In this document: positions 5,500 to 6,385 of the stretch, in pieces
Position numbering within the stretch: the first letter of the stretch is position 1
Layout of the letters: the number at the start of each line of letters is the position of its first letter
NCBI GenBank assembly: GCA_003505715.1
Contig: DNXU01000617.1
Span: 1-6,385, forward strand
DNA from: Cyanobacteria bacterium UBA8803
Lineage (GTDB): Bacteria; Cyanobacteriota; Cyanobacteriia; Cyanobacteriales; Coleofasciculaceae
DNA length: 6,385 bases
Direction of reading: 5' to 3'
Made by a program: the position numbers and the translations under genes
The notes under the pieces: model-generated
Told to the model about the DNA's origin: nothing
Databases searched by the model: none
What the model saw: only the letters and a program-made list of their open reading frames with translations

Positions 5500-6249
5500 A
5501 TGCTGAAAAATCGAGAAGGGGAAACAGTCCCCAATGTTACCTTCAGAACTCGCAGCAACAATCAATGGGTAGATATCACGACGGATGACCTATTTAAAGG
5601 GAAAACAGTAGTTGTCTTTTCTCTACCCGGTGCATTTACCCCAACTTGCTCCTCCTCTCACCTACCACGTTACAACGAGTTAGCTGGGGTATTTAAACAG
5701 AATGGCGTGGATGACATTCTCTGCATTTCCGTCAATGATACCTTTGTCATGAACGAGTGGGCGAAAGATCAACACGCAGAAAACCTTAAGCTCATTCCCG
5801 ATGGGAACGGCGAATTTACCGAAGGCATGGGAATGCTAGTAGACAAAACAGACCTAGGTTTCGGTAAGCGATCGTGGCGCTATTCGATGCTGGTTAAAGA
5901 CGGCGTTATTGAAAAAATGTTTATTGAACCAGAAGTTGAGGGAGATCCCTACGAAGTGTCTGATGCCGACACCATGCTCAACTACATTAACCCTAACGCT
6001 ACCAAGCCAAAATTTGTTTCACTGTTCACTAAGATTGGTTGTCCTTTTTGCGCTCGTGCTAAAGCAGCTCTTAAGGAACGGAGCATTGATTTTGAAGAAA
6101 TTGTCTTGGGTGACAAAATTACCACTCGCACCTTACAGGCTGTTGCCGGAGCATCAACGGTGCCACAAGTCTTTATCGGTAGCGAATTGATTGGGGGTTC
6201 CGAAGCACTAGACGAATATTTGCACAAGCATCCCGAGTTTGTGGGTTAA
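5500..6249 (+). CDS. peroxiredoxin-glutaredoxin fusion (Prx5-type hybrid peroxidase)
   Basis: This hybrid enzyme reduces hydrogen peroxide and organic hydroperoxides, with its own glutaredoxin domain delivering electrons from glutathione. It should act in the cytoplasm, as no signal peptide is seen. The Prx5-like domain (about 1-165) carries the active-site loop PGAFTPTC (43-50) with peroxidatic C50, supporting T47, and R127 in SWRYSM. The glutaredoxin domain (about 170-248) has the dithiol site CPFC (181-184), the cis-proline region TVPQVF (220-225; P222) and the glutathione-binding GG at 232-233. At 249 aa it matches known fusions such as the Haemophilus influenzae enzyme. ATG 5500 has a good ribosome site. 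It is divergent from the channel gene and monocistronic as far as visible. The paired motif at its promoter suggests regulation, perhaps by oxidative stress, but that is inference. Function confident; the physiological peroxide is unknown. Confidence 0.95.
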   Translation: MLKNREGETVPNVTFRTRSNNQWVDITTDDLFKGKTVVVFSLPGAFTPTCSSSHLPRYNELAGVFKQNGVDDILCISVNDTFVMNEWAKDQHAENLKLIPDGNGEFTEGMGMLVDKTDLGFGKRSWRYSMLVKDGVIEKMFIEPEVEGDPYEVSDADTMLNYINPNATKPKFVSLFTKIGCPFCARAKAALKERSIDFEEIVLGDKITTRTLQAVAGASTVPQVFIGSELIGGSEALDEYLHKHPEFVG

Positions 6250-6252
6250 CGT

Positions 6253-6329
6253 TGGGTTTTGGGGAAAGGTTCATTGTTCATGGCAACTAACTCCAGGCAA
6301 TGAACCATGAACTATGAACAAAAAACCCA
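6253..6329 (+). terminator. long inverted repeat after the peroxiredoxin gene
   Basis: An outer stem TGGGTTTT/AAAACCCA (6253-6260, 6322-6329) and an inner 15-bp stem with one mismatch (6269-6283 with 6305-6319) enclose a 21-nt loop, beginning 4 nt after the stop codon. It should fold strongly in the mRNA and could terminate or protect the 3' end, though no U-run follows the outer stem. Confidence 0.5.
6300..6320 (+). repeat. ATGAACN heptamer tandem repeat (three units)
   Basis: ATGAACC, ATGAACT and ATGAACA follow each other without gaps. The complementary form, (N)GTTCAT twice, lies at 6268-6281 and forms the other arm of the hairpin. Short tandem heptamers are a known feature of cyanobacterial intergenic DNA. 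Downstream, 6330-6385 shows no gene. Confidence 0.6.
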
Positions 6330-6385
6330 GATGCTTATACTTCACCCAAGTGAGAACTCCTTATACCAATTTCATTAAGTCTTGC

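Noticed and set aside
5909..6190. 93-codon frame inside the peroxiredoxin-glutaredoxin gene
   Set aside because: Same-strand overlap in another frame across conserved Prx and Grx motifs; no independent evidence.
6330..6385. start of another gene or an RNA gene at the right edge
   Set aside because: Only a weak TCAC/GTGA pairing and a repeated CTTATAC are visible; no open frame or RNA fold can be supported.

Overview
The window reads as chromosomal DNA from a cyanobacterium, probably a filamentous one. The evidence is four HIP1 palindromes (GCGATCGC) inside the housekeeping genes, short cyanobacterial-style palindromic and heptanucleotide repeats between genes, a peroxiredoxin-glutaredoxin fusion, and a UvrC and TnpB of cyanobacterial character. 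The genus cannot be fixed from the sequence alone.

Layout: (1) 1-1400 is a tnpB-only transposon of the IS200/IS605 superfamily (IS1341 type). Its TnpB is intact (400 aa). The 3' end of the gene runs straight into a folded right end that should also be the scaffold of the guide RNA (omega/reRNA). Both flanks hold further pieces that look like the same right-end tip: a second copy 26 bp downstream and a degenerate one at the start of the window. (2) 1447-3372, minus strand, is a full-length uvrC that converges with tnpB. (3) 3562-5169, minus strand, is an MscS-type channel with five predicted membrane segments and a roughly 185-residue helical insertion in its cytoplasmic domain. It lies 189 bp upstream of uvrC on the same strand, with no visible functional link. 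(4) 5170-5499 is a long intergenic region with a tandem 31-bp palindromic repeat, a G-free tract and a promoter region flanked by a repeated 13-bp operator-like motif. (5) 5500-6249, plus strand, encodes a Prx5-type peroxiredoxin fused to a dithiol glutaredoxin. It is followed by an inverted repeat built from ATGAACN heptamers.

The host genes are a DNA-repair nuclease, an osmotic safety valve and a glutathione-dependent peroxidase. They do not form an obvious pathway or operon. The most unusual parts are the layered transposon ends around tnpB, the paired operator-like motif before the peroxidase, and the interrupted C-terminal domain of the channel. I see no CRISPR array, tRNA, rRNA or prophage, and no clear new multi-gene system.
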